A stretch of 64,000 bases of DNA from Mogibacterium sp. Its GTDB lineage: Bacteria > Bacillota > Clostridia > Peptostreptococcales > Anaerovoracaceae. The DNA lies in the NCBI GenBank assembly GCA_017512365.1, contig JAFWGQ010000058.1, forward strand, positions 62,001 through 126,000, read 5' to 3'. The notes beneath the pieces are model-generated. The model did no database searches and had not been told where the DNA came from. It saw only the letters and a program-made list of their open reading frames with translations. Made by a program: the position numbers and the translations under genes. This document shows positions 25,538 through 34,545 of this stretch, in pieces; within the stretch, counting starts at the first letter, position 1; each line of letters opens with the position of its first letter.

Positions 25538-26317
25538 ATGAAGATCAACAGAATAAGACTGACAAAAGTGGGAGTATGGCATTATGTAAGGCTGGTCTAC
25601 AGATCGGTGCTGTTCATACTCGTGGTGATCGCGTACCTGAGATTCAGGTTCAGGGAGGGCGTGCCGTTCACCATCGGTGTGGAGCGGATGCCGGTGACCA
25701 TAATCGTCGTATGGTGCATATATGTCATTGAGATGATAGCGAGGTTCTTTCCGTGCAGCTTTGAGAGCCCGGGCTGCCAGAAGCAGTTCGCCCGCAACTA
25801 CATAAAGACCGGAAAGACCGATATAGTGGTGCACGACAACAACGCCACGATGCTCGTCGCTCTCATATGGATAGTGTTCAACGGCATCTTCGGAATGCTC
25901 CACATGATGGGAATACTCGATGACGGCATCATGATAGTACTGTGCAGCGCGTATTCGGTATGCGACATGATATGCATACTGTTCTTCTGCCCGTTCCAGT
26001 CGTGGTTCCTCAAGAACAAATGCTGCAGCGCGTGCAGGATATACAACTGGGACTACGCGATGATGTTCACGCCTCTCTTCTTCGTATCGAAGACATACAC
26101 ATGGAGCCTGCTGCTTCTGTCCGTGGCGCTGCTGGCAAGGTGGGAGATAACCTTCTACAGGCACCCGGAGAGGTTCTCCGAGGCCACCAACGATTATCTC
26201 AGATGCGCCAACTGCACCGAGAAGCTGTGCACGCACAAGCGGCAGCTGAAGAGCCTGTGGAAGCAGATAGAAGAGTATACACAGGAACGCGTAAGAAGGC
26301 TGAGCAGCGACCAGTAA
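25538..26317 (+). CDS. Cys-rich multi-helix membrane protein, unknown
   Basis: This 259-residue protein has about five hydrophobic helices (roughly 20-36, 52-70, 104-124, 131-151, 176-200). Cysteines are grouped as C73/C80 (FPCSFESPGC), C151-C162-C163-C166 (CPFQSWFLKNKCCSAC) and C223-C226-C231 (CANCTEKLC). The spacing looks able to hold metal ions or clusters. A conserved-looking RIYNWDY follows the second group. I do not recognise a named family. It sits between a phosphoesterase and an MFS gene on the same strand and is likely co-transcribed with the MFS gene 21 bases downstream. Confidence 0.7.
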   Translation: MKINRIRLTKVGVWHYVRLVYRSVLFILVVIAYLRFRFREGVPFTIGVERMPVTIIVVWCIYVIEMIARFFPCSFESPGCQKQFARNYIKTGKTDIVVHDNNATMLVALIWIVFNGIFGMLHMMGILDDGIMIVLCSAYSVCDMICILFFCPFQSWFLKNKCCSACRIYNWDYAMMFTPLFFVSKTYTWSLLLLSVALLARWEITFYRHPERFSEATNDYLRCANCTEKLCTHKRQLKSLWKQIEEYTQERVRRLSSDQ

Positions 26318-26338
26318 AAACCTGACGGGGGAGATGTG

Positions 26339-27601
26339 ATGAAGACTCAGACAAAACTCGGAACGAGATTCTGGACAGCCATGATCATCTTCGGCCTGAT
26401 GGGCCAGGTCGCCTGGGTGGTCGAGAACATGTACTTCAATGTGTTCATATACAAGATGTTCCACGCCACGCCGGCAGACATCTCGGCCATGGTTATGGCG
26501 AGCGCCGTGACAGCGGCTCTTACGACCATCGTCATGGGCGCCGTATCGGACAAGGTCGGAAAGAGGAAGGCCTTCATGAGCGCGGGCTACATCATCTGGG
26601 GACTCAGCATCATCACATTCGCGTACATAAAGAGCATCATGCTCACCATTGTCATGGACTGCGTGATGACATATTTCGGATCGACAGCCAACGATGCGGC
26701 GTACAACGCCTGGCTGACCGACAGAGGAGATTCGACCAACAGAGGAAAGATCGAGGGAGTCAATTCGATGATGCCGCTGATCGCGATACTCGTGGTCTTC
26801 GGAGGCTTCATGAGCTTCAACCTGGATACTCACGAGGCGTGGGTCACGATATATTACATCATAGGCATAGCTACGACCCTGATCGGCGTGTCGGGATGGT
26901 TTCTGATCGAGGACGCTCCGGGCCTGAAGCCGGTCGGGGAGAGCCTCGGCGAGACACTGACGTACAGCTTCAGACCGTCTGTGGCGAGAGAAAACAAAAC
27001 GCTGTATCTGGCGCTTCTTAATTTCGCGGTCTTCGGCACTTCCATACAGGTCTTCATGCCGTATCTTCTGATCTATTACGAAAAGACTCTGGGAATGGAT
27101 GATTATGTGCTCATATTCGCGCCGGCCATACTGCTCGCCGCGGCGATAACTGTGTTCTACGGCAGGCTTTATGACAGTCAGGGTTTCATGAAGAGCATAC
27201 TTCCGGTCTGCGCGATGCTGGCGGGAGGCTATGCTCTTTTGTATTTCACCCGAACGACGCTGCCTGTATTCATCGGATCGCTGCTGATGATGGCGGGCTA
27301 CCTGACGGGCATGTCCATATTCGGAGCCATGATAAGAGACAATATCCCGGAGGGCAGATCCGGACAGTTCCAGGGGGTCAGGATCATAGGACAGGTATTC
27401 ATACCGGGCCTGATCGGGCCGGCAATAGGAGCGTGGGTGCTGAAAGACGCGGAAATGATAACGAACAGCGACGGCACGGAATCGTTCCTGCCTGACGCGG
27501 GCATATGGGCCGCCGCGGCGGCAGTGCTGGCGGTGCTTGTGATCACCCTGCTCCTGACGATGAGAAACAGAGCGACAAAAGCTCCTCAGCAGGAGTTTTG
27601 A
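26339..27601 (+). CDS. MFS transporter, GPH/SLC45-like
   Basis: This 420-residue, 12-helix major facilitator has the loop GAVSDKVGKRKAFMSAGY between helices 2 and 3, typical of the superfamily. It resembles sugar:proton symporters of the SLC45/GPH type seen in gut Firmicutes, with substrate unknown. GGGGGAG (26327-26333) is 5 bases before ATG 26339; an alternative GTG lies one codon upstream. Its position before an ABC exporter does not indicate the cargo. Confidence 0.83.
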   Translation: MKTQTKLGTRFWTAMIIFGLMGQVAWVVENMYFNVFIYKMFHATPADISAMVMASAVTAALTTIVMGAVSDKVGKRKAFMSAGYIIWGLSIITFAYIKSIMLTIVMDCVMTYFGSTANDAAYNAWLTDRGDSTNRGKIEGVNSMMPLIAILVVFGGFMSFNLDTHEAWVTIYYIIGIATTLIGVSGWFLIEDAPGLKPVGESLGETLTYSFRPSVARENKTLYLALLNFAVFGTSIQVFMPYLLIYYEKTLGMDDYVLIFAPAILLAAAITVFYGRLYDSQGFMKSILPVCAMLAGGYALLYFTRTTLPVFIGSLLMMAGYLTGMSIFGAMIRDNIPEGRSGQFQGVRIIGQVFIPGLIGPAIGAWVLKDAEMITNSDGTESFLPDAGIWAAAAAVLAVLVITLLLTMRNRATKAPQQEF

Positions 27602-27667
27602 CAAAAGAGAAAAAAGTCCTTCTGAAGACGGGAGAAGACTGAAAGAGAGCAAGGGGACAGAAAGGAA

Positions 27668-30022
27668 ATGGCGGGACCGGGACCGGGCCGGATGGGGCCG
27701 GCGCGCTTCCTCACAGAGGAAGAAAAAAAGAATATGCCCAAGGTGACGAAGGCTCTGCTTGCCAGGATAATGGCTTACCTCAAACCGTACCGGCTGCAGT
27801 TCGTCTTTGTTTTCATTGCCATAATGATCTCTGCCGCGTTCGGGCTTCTTCCGTCCATCATCACGGGCCGCATAGTGGATGAGGCCCTGGTCGGGCAGAA
27901 CATGGAACTCCTCGTAAAGCTCCTTCTTGCGGCGTTTGCGGCGCTGACAGTGAGCCAGCTCGTGGGGGTGCTCGAAAACTACATAAACGCGTGGATCTCG
28001 CAGAAGATCATCTTCGACATGCGCAACCAGATGTACCGCCATCTGCAGTACATGCCGCACTCCTTTTTTACAACTGAGAAGCAGGGCGACATCATCACGC
28101 GCATGAACACCGATATAAGCGGAGTGAGCTCTGTCATAAGCGGCACTCTCTCGAACATCGTGAGCAATATCGCTACCGTCGTGACGACGCTGACAGCGCT
28201 CTTCAGCATGAGCGTTCCTCTGGCGGTCGTCGGGATAGCGGTGATCCCGCTCCTGATACTGCCGACAAGGACGGCCGGACGCACCCGGTGGAAATACCTG
28301 ACGGAAAGCCAGGCCAAGAGCGATGAACTCAATCAGGTGATAGACGAGACGCTGTCGGTATCCGGATCGATGCTCGTAAAGATATTCACCCGCGAGCAGC
28401 AGGAGTACGAGGAATTCGAAAAGGTCAACCGCGAGGTGACCGACCTCGGCCTGAAGGAGCAGAGATCCGGCCAGCTGTTCAGGGTGGTCATGGGCATGTT
28501 CACACAGGTCGGACCGCTGCTCATATACTTTGCGGGAGGATATTTCATCATACGGAAAATCGATCCGTCGCTGACCGTCGGCACCATAACCGCTACGGTC
28601 GCACTGATCAACAGGCTCTACCGTCCGGTCGAGCAGTTGATGAATCTTTCGGTGGATTTCACGAGGAGCCTCGCGCTCTTTACACGGATATTCGACTACT
28701 TCGACAGGGAAAACACCATCACATCGCCTGAGAACGGACAGAAGCCCGATGTGGACAACAGGCCGGTCAGATATGAACACGTGGCGTTCAGCTACGACCA
28801 CGGCAATCCGATCCTCACGGACATCGACTTCGAGGTGCCGGGCGGCAGCATGTACGCCATCGTCGGACCTTCGGGCTCGGGCAAATCGACCGTCGTCAAT
28901 CTGATCCCGAGGCTCTATGACGTTACGGGAGGCGCGGTAAAGATCGCGGATGTCGATGTCAGGGACTTCGACCTTACATACCTGAGGGAGCAGATCGGCG
29001 TGGTGACTCAGGAGTCCTACCTCTTCAACGGAACGATAATCGATAACCTCAGATACGCGAATGCGGACGCTTCAATGGAAGAGATCGAAGAGGCCTGCCG
29101 CATCGCCAACATACACGATTTCATAACGAGCCAGCCTGACGGCTACCATACGCAGGTCGGAAACCGCGGACTCAAGCTCTCGGGCGGCGAGAAGCAGAGG
29201 CTGTCGCTGGCCAGGGTCGTACTGAAAGACCCGAAGATACTGATACTCGATGAAGCGACCTCGGCCCTCGACTCGATCTCCGAGAATTCCATACAGGACG
29301 CTCTCGAGAAGATGATGGAGGGGCGTACAAGCATCGTCATAGCTCACAGGCTGTCGACCATACTCAAGGCCGACCGCATACTCGTCGTGAAGGGCGGAGT
29401 GATCGCCGAGCAGGGCACCCATGAGGAGCTGCTGGAGCTCGGCGGCATATACAGGGAACTCTATGAGACGCAGTTCAGACGGGCGATCGACAGCGAGGCC
29501 GGACGGGAAGAGGGCGGCCTGGACATCGCGACCCTTTCTACTCAGTACATGGTAAAGAGGATACGCGAGGAGGACATATCGGCGGTCTACAGGCTGGCGA
29601 AATCCAACTCGAAGTATTACAGCTACCTTCATACAGTCCCGACGCGAGAGAGCCTTACGGAGGTCATCACGACGCTGCCGGACGGCACGTCGCCGGGCAG
29701 CAAGTATTTCGTGGGCTTCTATAACGATGACGATGTGCTCGTGGCCGTCATGGATCTCATCACAGGTTATCATGAGGCTGACGACGCTTTCGTCGGATGG
29801 CTCATGGTCGACGGAGAGATGCAGGGCAGAGGCATAGGCTCCGACATCTTCGCCGATGTACGCGCCGCGATGAAGGCCGCGGGCTATGACTACATGGCGC
29901 TTGCCGTGGTAAAGGAGAACGAAGAGGCCCTGAGATTCTGGAAGGGGCAGGGCTTCAGCATAAAAAACGAGTCGGTCAGCACCGACGGCTACGAAGTCTA
30001 TGTAATGGACAGAGATATATAG
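27668..30022 (+). CDS. ABC exporter (membrane + ATPase) fused to a C-terminal GNAT acetyltransferase
   Basis: This 784-residue fusion starts as a type IV (ABCB/MsbA-like) half-exporter: six helices in residues 40-330, then an ATPase with Walker A GPSGSGKST (400-408), Q-loop TQES, signature LSGGEKQ (504-510), Walker B ILILDEATSALD (524-535) and H-loop His560. After a short Glu/Gly linker (608-618), residues 625-784 form a GNAT domain with the acetyl-CoA loop MQGRGIGSDIF (718-728) and VVKENEEALRFWKGQGF. Exporters of this type are normally about 580-620 residues. The GNAT domain may acetylate the cargo, or be joined only for expression. The frame is unbroken. A second GNAT gene starts two bases downstream. 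Confidence 0.85.
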   Translation: MAGPGPGRMGPARFLTEEEKKNMPKVTKALLARIMAYLKPYRLQFVFVFIAIMISAAFGLLPSIITGRIVDEALVGQNMELLVKLLLAAFAALTVSQLVGVLENYINAWISQKIIFDMRNQMYRHLQYMPHSFFTTEKQGDIITRMNTDISGVSSVISGTLSNIVSNIATVVTTLTALFSMSVPLAVVGIAVIPLLILPTRTAGRTRWKYLTESQAKSDELNQVIDETLSVSGSMLVKIFTREQQEYEEFEKVNREVTDLGLKEQRSGQLFRVVMGMFTQVGPLLIYFAGGYFIIRKIDPSLTVGTITATVALINRLYRPVEQLMNLSVDFTRSLALFTRIFDYFDRENTITSPENGQKPDVDNRPVRYEHVAFSYDHGNPILTDIDFEVPGGSMYAIVGPSGSGKSTVVNLIPRLYDVTGGAVKIADVDVRDFDLTYLREQIGVVTQESYLFNGTIIDNLRYANADASMEEIEEACRIANIHDFITSQPDGYHTQVGNRGLKLSGGEKQRLSLARVVLKDPKILILDEATSALDSISENSIQDALEKMMEGRTSIVIAHRLSTILKADRILVVKGGVIAEQGTHEELLELGGIYRELYETQFRRAIDSEAGREEGGLDIATLSTQYMVKRIREEDISAVYRLAKSNSKYYSYLHTVPTRESLTEVITTLPDGTSPGSKYFVGFYNDDDVLVAVMDLITGYHEADDAFVGWLMVDGEMQGRGIGSDIFADVRAAMKAAGYDYMALAVVKENEEALRFWKGQGFSIKNESVSTDGYEVYVMDRDI

Positions 30023-30023
30023 G

Positions 30024-30557
30024 ATGGACAAAGGAATGTTATTCAGAAAGGCTGAAAAGGGCGACCTGGACGCCATATGCAGGATATACGAAAGGACACA
30101 CGACGCCGAGGAGGAGGGTCTCAGCACTACGGGATGGCTGCGGGATGTCTATCCGGTAAGGGAGACCGCGGAGGCGTCGCTCGAAAGAGGCGACATGCAT
30201 GTGGCCGAGCTTGACGGAAGGGTGATCGCGGCAGGTATCATAAATCAGATTCAGGTCGATGTATACTACGACTGCGACTGGGTCTACAAGGCGGATGACG
30301 AAGAAGTCTCAGTCCTGCACACTCTCGTGGTGGATCCCGGCGCAAGAGGCATGGGCACCGGTCCCGCCTTCGTGAAGTATTGGGAGAAGCTCGCGTCGGA
30401 GCAGGGGCTTGGAGTTCTGAGGATAGATACGAATGCGAGAAACGAACGGGCCAGAAAGATGTACGCGGATCTCGGATACACCGAAACGGACATAGTGCCG
30501 ACAGTATTCAACGGCATACCGGGAGTGGACCTCGTTCTCATGGAAAAGAAGCTGTAA
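30024..30557 (+). CDS. GNAT-family N-acetyltransferase
   Basis: This 177-residue acetyltransferase has a GNAT fold: FRKAEKGDLDAICRIYE at the start, a central strand (VLHTLVVDPGARGMG), the acetyl-CoA loop RGMGTGPAFVKYW and the late NARNERARKMYADLGY. The substrate is unknown. ATG 30024 comes one base after the ABC-GNAT stop with no good ribosome site, so translation is probably coupled. It is not a close copy of the GNAT domain in the fusion, so a recent duplication is unlikely. Confidence 0.85.
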   Translation: MDKGMLFRKAEKGDLDAICRIYERTHDAEEEGLSTTGWLRDVYPVRETAEASLERGDMHVAELDGRVIAAGIINQIQVDVYYDCDWVYKADDEEVSVLHTLVVDPGARGMGTGPAFVKYWEKLASEQGLGVLRIDTNARNERARKMYADLGYTETDIVPTVFNGIPGVDLVLMEKKL

Positions 30558-30590
30558 ATACGCAGAGATACACGAAGGGAAGGGAGAAAG

Positions 30591-30878
30591 ATGATAGTAC
30601 TGAATGTGACTTACAAATGCAGCCCGGATCAGGGCAGAAGATTCCTCGAGGCCATATGGACCGAGGGACTGGACGCGGCCAGCAGGGCCGAGGAAGGCAA
30701 CATCAAATACGATTACTATTACCAAGCGGCCGAGACCGGCGAGATCCTGCTTGTCGAGAAGTGGCGCGATGCTGAAGCCCTTGCAAAACACATGGAAGAA
30801 CCTCACTTCAAACGCCTCGGGCAGATCAAAGAGGGCTTCGGCATAGAGACCGTGATCGAAAAATACATCGCGGACTGA
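30591..30878 (+). CDS. ABM-domain (YgiN-like) putative quinol monooxygenase
   Basis: This 95-residue protein of the dimeric alpha/beta barrel ABM family reads MIVLNVTYKCSPDQGRRFLE, GNIKYDYYYQ, LLVEKWRDAEALAKHMEEPHFKRL, with the usual His in the last block. Family members oxidise quinols or polyketides without cofactors, or act on small electrophiles. In an anaerobe an oxygen-detoxifying or non-oxidative role is possible. AAGGGAG precedes ATG 30591. Confidence 0.82.
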   Translation: MIVLNVTYKCSPDQGRRFLEAIWTEGLDAASRAEEGNIKYDYYYQAAETGEILLVEKWRDAEALAKHMEEPHFKRLGQIKEGFGIETVIEKYIAD

Positions 30879-30890
30879 CAGATACGAAAA

Positions 30891-32240
30891 ATGAGCCAGA
30901 TAAGCATTTTTGAAAGCGAAAGCAAAAACAGCCAGCCGCTCGCGGCGCGGATGCGGCCGAGGGACCTCGATGAGTTCGCCGGCCAGCAGCATCTGGTGGG
31001 CGAGGGCAAGGTGCTGCGAAATCTCATAGAGAGGGACAGCATATCCTCGATGATATTCTGGGGACCTCCGGGAGTCGGAAAGACCACCCTGGCCCAGATC
31101 ATCGCGGCGAAGACTGATGCTCAGTTCATAACCTTCAGCGCGGTCACGAGCGGCATAAAGGAGATAAAGACGGTGATGCAGCAGGCCGACAAAATGACGG
31201 CCATAGGCGCGCGCACCATAGTTTTCGTGGACGAGATACACCGCTTCAACAAGGCCCAGCAGGACGCTTTCCTGCCTTTTGTCGAAAAGGGCAGCATCAT
31301 ACTGATAGGTGCGACGACTGAGAATCCCTCGTTCGAGGTGAACGGGGCTCTGCTCTCGCGGTGCAAGGTCTTCGTCCTGCACCAGCTGACGCCTGAGGAC
31401 ATAGCGGAGCTCATAAGGAACGCCGTAAAGGATCCGAGGGGCTTCGGGGATCAGGACCTCAGGATAAGCGAGGACGTCATCGGCGCTCTCGCCGGCTTTG
31501 CCAACGGAGATGCAAGGACGGCATTGTCTACTCTCGAGATGATGGTGCTGAACGCCAATCATTCGACTGATCCTGAGGACGGACACGAGATAATAACGGT
31601 CACGACAGAGGATTTCGAGCAGTGCACTTCGAGAAAGTCCCTGCTCTACGACAAACAGGGCGAGGAGCACTACAATCTCATATCTGCCCTGCACAAGTCG
31701 ATGAGAAATTCCGATGCCGACGCCGCGGTCTACTGGCTCGCGCGCATGCTCGAGTCCGGCGAGGATCCGATGTATATCGCGCGCCGGGTGACGCGCTTCG
31801 CAGCAGAGGACGTGGGCCTCGCCGACCCGAGGGCTCTTGAGCTTTCGGTCGCGGCATTCCAGGCCTGCCATCTCATCGGGATGCCGGAGTGCAGCGTGCA
31901 CCTCACCGAGGCAGTCATATACAACGCGCTCGCACCGAAGTCCAATGCGATGGAAACCGCATATATACAGGCTGCGCGCGACGCCAATGAGCACATAGCG
32001 GAGCCGGTTCCGCTGCAGATCAGGAACGCTCCGACAAAGCTCATGAAGGAGCTCGACTACGGCAAGGGCTATGTATATGCCCACGACACCGAAGACAAGA
32101 TCGCCGACATGGAGTGCCTGCCGGACAACCTTCGCGGCAGGGAGTACTACCATCCGGGCGATCAGGGCCTGGAGCCGAGGTTCAGAGAGCGCTATGAGGC
32201 AATAAAGAAATGGAGAGAGGAACACAGAAAGAAAGGGTAG
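30891..32240 (+). CDS. rarA: Replication-associated recombination protein A (AAA ATPase)
   Basis: This 449-residue clamp-loader-like ATPase is known as RarA/MgsA. It acts at stalled replication forks. Conserved parts are MRPRDLDEFAGQQHLVG, Walker A GPPGVGKTT (58-66), Walker B VFVDEIHRFNKAQQDAFLPFVE, sensor 1 GATTENPSFEVN and the C-terminal tetramer domain (AEDVGLADPRAL, YNALAPKSN). It lies 13 bases after the ABM gene and 6 bases before cyuA, inside one strand run. Confidence 0.95.
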   Translation: MSQISIFESESKNSQPLAARMRPRDLDEFAGQQHLVGEGKVLRNLIERDSISSMIFWGPPGVGKTTLAQIIAAKTDAQFITFSAVTSGIKEIKTVMQQADKMTAIGARTIVFVDEIHRFNKAQQDAFLPFVEKGSIILIGATTENPSFEVNGALLSRCKVFVLHQLTPEDIAELIRNAVKDPRGFGDQDLRISEDVIGALAGFANGDARTALSTLEMMVLNANHSTDPEDGHEIITVTTEDFEQCTSRKSLLYDKQGEEHYNLISALHKSMRNSDADAAVYWLARMLESGEDPMYIARRVTRFAAEDVGLADPRALELSVAAFQACHLIGMPECSVHLTEAVIYNALAPKSNAMETAYIQAARDANEHIAEPVPLQIRNAPTKLMKELDYGKGYVYAHDTEDKIADMECLPDNLRGREYYHPGDQGLEPRFRERYEAIKKWREEHRKKG

Positions 32241-32245
32241 CGGCT

Positions 32246-33526
32246 ATGGAGAAGACAGACAAAAGATACAAAGCGTACATTCAGATACTGAAAGAGGAGC
32301 TCCTGCCGGCCATGGGCTGCACGGAGCCTATTGCCATAGCATATGCCGCGGCGAAGGCTGCTGAGGTGCTGGGAGAAAGACCCGAGAAGCTCGTCATCGA
32401 GGTGAGCGGCAATATAATCAAGAACGTAAAGAGCGTCGTCGTTCCTCATACGGGAGGCCTCAGAGGCATTCAGGCCGCGGCGGCCGCGGGAGCGGTGGCG
32501 GGTGACGCCGGAGCTGAGCTCGAGGTCATCTCGAAGGTAACCCCTGAACAGATAAAAGAGATAAACGCTTATCTTGAGAAGGCGGACATCGAAGTGAAGC
32601 ATGTCGACAACGGCCATATCTTCGACATAGGCATCACCGCGGTAAAAGGCGGCGAGGAGTCTTACGTCAGGATCGTGGATTTCCATACCAACATCGTTAC
32701 CGTCCGTCACGGAGACAAGCTGCTGATCAGCAAAAAGACAGAGACCGGAGATGACGGCGATGCGCTTACGGACAGGAGCTGTCTGACCATAGAGGGTATC
32801 GTGGAATTCGCCGACATACTGGACGTCGAAGATGTAAGGGAGATCCTCGAGAGACAGATCAGCTATAACATGGCGATCGCCGAGGAGGGTCTTGCGGGCG
32901 ACTACGGCGCCAACATCGGGAGCACACTGATGCTGGGCCACGAATACGATCTGAAATACGTCATGAGATCGTACGCTGCAGCGGCGAGCGACGCCAGGAT
33001 GAACGGCTGCGAGCTTCCTGTGGTGATCAACTCCGGAAGCGGCAACCAGGGTATAACATCCAGCATTCCCGTCATCGTGTACGGCAGGGCGCGAAACAGA
33101 TCGAAAGAAGAGATACTCAAGGCTCTCGCCGTATCCAACCTGGTGACAATCCACTTAAAGACCGGCATAGGCAGGCTTTCTGCGTACTGCGGAGCTGTGA
33201 GCGCAGGCTGCGGAGCCGGGGCCGGCATAGCGTACATGCAGGGCAAGGGAGTTGAAGGCGTCGCGCATACAGTCGTCAACGCGCTTGCGGTCGATTCGGG
33301 CATAGTCTGCGACGGGGCAAAGGCGAGCTGCGCCGCAAAGATTTCCATGGCGGTCGAAGCCGGTCTGATGGGGCTTTCGATGTACAGCAAGGGCAACAAC
33401 TTCTTCGGAGGCGACGGACTTGTCAAGAACGGAGTCGAGAACACCATCGACGTGGTCGGCAGGCTCGCGAGGTTCGGCATGAAGGAAACGGACGAGGAAA
33501 TTATCCGCCTCATGCTCGAGGACTGA
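32246..33526 (+). CDS. cyuA: L-cysteine desulfidase/serine dehydratase-alpha-like iron-sulfur enzyme
   Basis: This 426-residue member of the UPF0597/YhaM (CyuA, CdsB) family contains a 4Fe-4S cluster and breaks down L-cysteine to sulfide, ammonia and pyruvate, or deaminates serine. Candidate cluster and catalytic cysteines are Cys25 (MGCTEP), the pair in CGAVSAGCGAGAG and those in VCDGAKASC. INSGSGNQGI and GGDGLVKNGVENTI are family signatures. In anaerobes it supplies pyruvate and ammonia from amino acids. I use ATG 32246 with AAAGGG just upstream; a longer frame overlaps rarA. A strong terminator follows. Confidence 0.85.
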   Translation: MEKTDKRYKAYIQILKEELLPAMGCTEPIAIAYAAAKAAEVLGERPEKLVIEVSGNIIKNVKSVVVPHTGGLRGIQAAAAAGAVAGDAGAELEVISKVTPEQIKEINAYLEKADIEVKHVDNGHIFDIGITAVKGGEESYVRIVDFHTNIVTVRHGDKLLISKKTETGDDGDALTDRSCLTIEGIVEFADILDVEDVREILERQISYNMAIAEEGLAGDYGANIGSTLMLGHEYDLKYVMRSYAAAASDARMNGCELPVVINSGSGNQGITSSIPVIVYGRARNRSKEEILKALAVSNLVTIHLKTGIGRLSAYCGAVSAGCGAGAGIAYMQGKGVEGVAHTVVNALAVDSGIVCDGAKASCAAKISMAVEAGLMGLSMYSKGNNFFGGDGLVKNGVENTIDVVGRLARFGMKETDEEIIRLMLED

Positions 33527-33533
33527 GCGAATG

Positions 33534-33557
33534 GCCGGGAGGACTCCCGGCTGTTTT
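33534..33557 (+). terminator. Terminator after cyuA
   Basis: GCCGGGA (33534-33540) and TCCCGGC (33545-33551) form a stem with loop GGAC, followed by TGTTTT. Confidence 0.7.
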
Positions 33558-33602
33558 ACTGGATCCGTTTTTTTCCGGAAGCTCATGCATATACCAAAAG
33601 TA

Positions 33603-33631
33603 ATACACAGGTTTTGAGAAAAACTGTGTAT
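33603..33631. terminator. Two-way terminator between cyuA and deoD
   Basis: ATACACAG (33603-33610) pairs with CTGTGTAT (33624-33631), with T/A runs in the loop extending the stem. T-rich sequence lies on both sides, so it can serve deoD on the minus strand as well as cyuA. Confidence 0.6.
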
Positions 33632-33657
33632 CACTTTTCATGATCGATATATTTACG

Positions 33658-34365
33658 CTATGCGATCTCGAGCGCGATCTCGATCATCGCCGTGAGCGAG
33701 GTCTGGCGCTCTTCCGCCGTCATTATCTCATCCGGGTAGTTGAAGGAATCGGACACCGTGCATATGCACAGAGCGTTTTTGCCGAGTCTTGCAGCGTTGC
33801 AGTAGAGAGCGGCGGATTCCATCTCGATGCCGAGCACGCCGACCTTCGCCCAGTCCATGCCGGAGCCCGCATCATCATAGAAGATATCCGAAGACAGGAT
33901 GTTTCCTACCTTGTAGTTCACGCCCTTTTTCTCAGCTTCATCAACGGCCTTTCTAAGCAGACCGAAATCCGCGATAGGGGCGAATGTCCCCGGAAGCCTG
34001 TACTGGATCGCGTAGTTGCCGTCAGTGCAGGCGGCCTGAGCGATTATGAGATCCTTGAGGTGAAGGTCAGGATGGAGAGATCCGCAGGATCCGATCCTGA
34101 TGATGTTCTTTACATCGTACTCTTTGAAGAGCTCGTAAGAGTATATGCCGATCGCAGGCTGGCCCATTCCGGACGCCATGACGGATACTCTCTTGCCTTT
34201 GTATTTGCCGGTATAGCCCTGCACGCCCCTTACGTCGTTGACGAGGACCGCATCCTGCAGGAAGTTTTCGGCAATCATTCTGCTGCGCTTCGGGTCGCCC
34301 GGCATCAGCACCGTATCGGCGAAATCACCCGCTTTTGCGTTTATGTGAGGAGTTGGGATTGGCAT
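33658..34365 (-). CDS. deoD: Purine nucleoside phosphorylase, DeoD type
   Basis: This 235-residue hexameric-type phosphorylase cleaves purine (deoxy)nucleosides with phosphate to base and (deoxy)ribose-1-phosphate. It has TPHINAKAGDFADTVLMPGDP (phosphate-binding start), ASGMGQPAIGIYSYEL, RIGSCGS, VLGIEMESAALY and the catalytic Asp in VSDSF. It reads opposite to its neighbours and shares the intergenic region with asnS. It has its own -10 box. Confidence 0.95.
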   Translation of the reverse strand: MPIPTPHINAKAGDFADTVLMPGDPKRSRMIAENFLQDAVLVNDVRGVQGYTGKYKGKRVSVMASGMGQPAIGIYSYELFKEYDVKNIIRIGSCGSLHPDLHLKDLIIAQAACTDGNYAIQYRLPGTFAPIADFGLLRKAVDEAEKKGVNYKVGNILSSDIFYDDAGSGMDWAKVGVLGIEMESAALYCNAARLGKNALCICTVSDSFNYPDEIMTAEERQTSLTAMIEIALEIA

Positions 34366-34406
34366 GTCAGTTCTCCTTTCTTGTCCGCTTTAGTTGCTAC
34401 GCACTT

Positions 34407-34412
34407 ATTTTA
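34407..34412 (-). promoter_or_regulatory. Extended -10 promoter of deoD
   Basis: On the minus strand the sequence TGGTAAAAT gives a TG-extended -10 (TAAAAT), about 40 bases before the deoD ATG. No -35 box is seen. Confidence 0.5.
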
Positions 34413-34479
34413 CCACAGAACAGCGTCCTGATTCGCCCGATTATCCGCATTTTTGCTGATGACAGCAGGGCCGAGCATA

Positions 34480-34488
34480 TGGTATAAT
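34480..34488 (+). promoter_or_regulatory. Extended -10 promoter of asnS
   Basis: TGGTATAAT is a perfect TATAAT with the TGn extension, 57 bases upstream of the asnS ATG. Confidence 0.65.
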
Positions 34489-34545
34489 TTTCGGGCTGAC
34501 ATCCGATTGCCGGCAGAAAGAAAAATCAAAGGAAACATACTGTAA

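Noticed and set aside
25469..28801. A 1110-codon open frame on the minus strand
   Set aside because: It runs antisense through the Cys-rich protein, an MFS carrier and the ABC exporter, all of which have clear family motifs. It has no recognisable domain, and its His/Arg/Tyr-rich make-up is typical of a codon-bias mirror.
30309..32225. A 638-codon minus-strand frame
   Set aside because: It lies opposite a GNAT gene and rarA, both real, and shows no domain or ribosome site.
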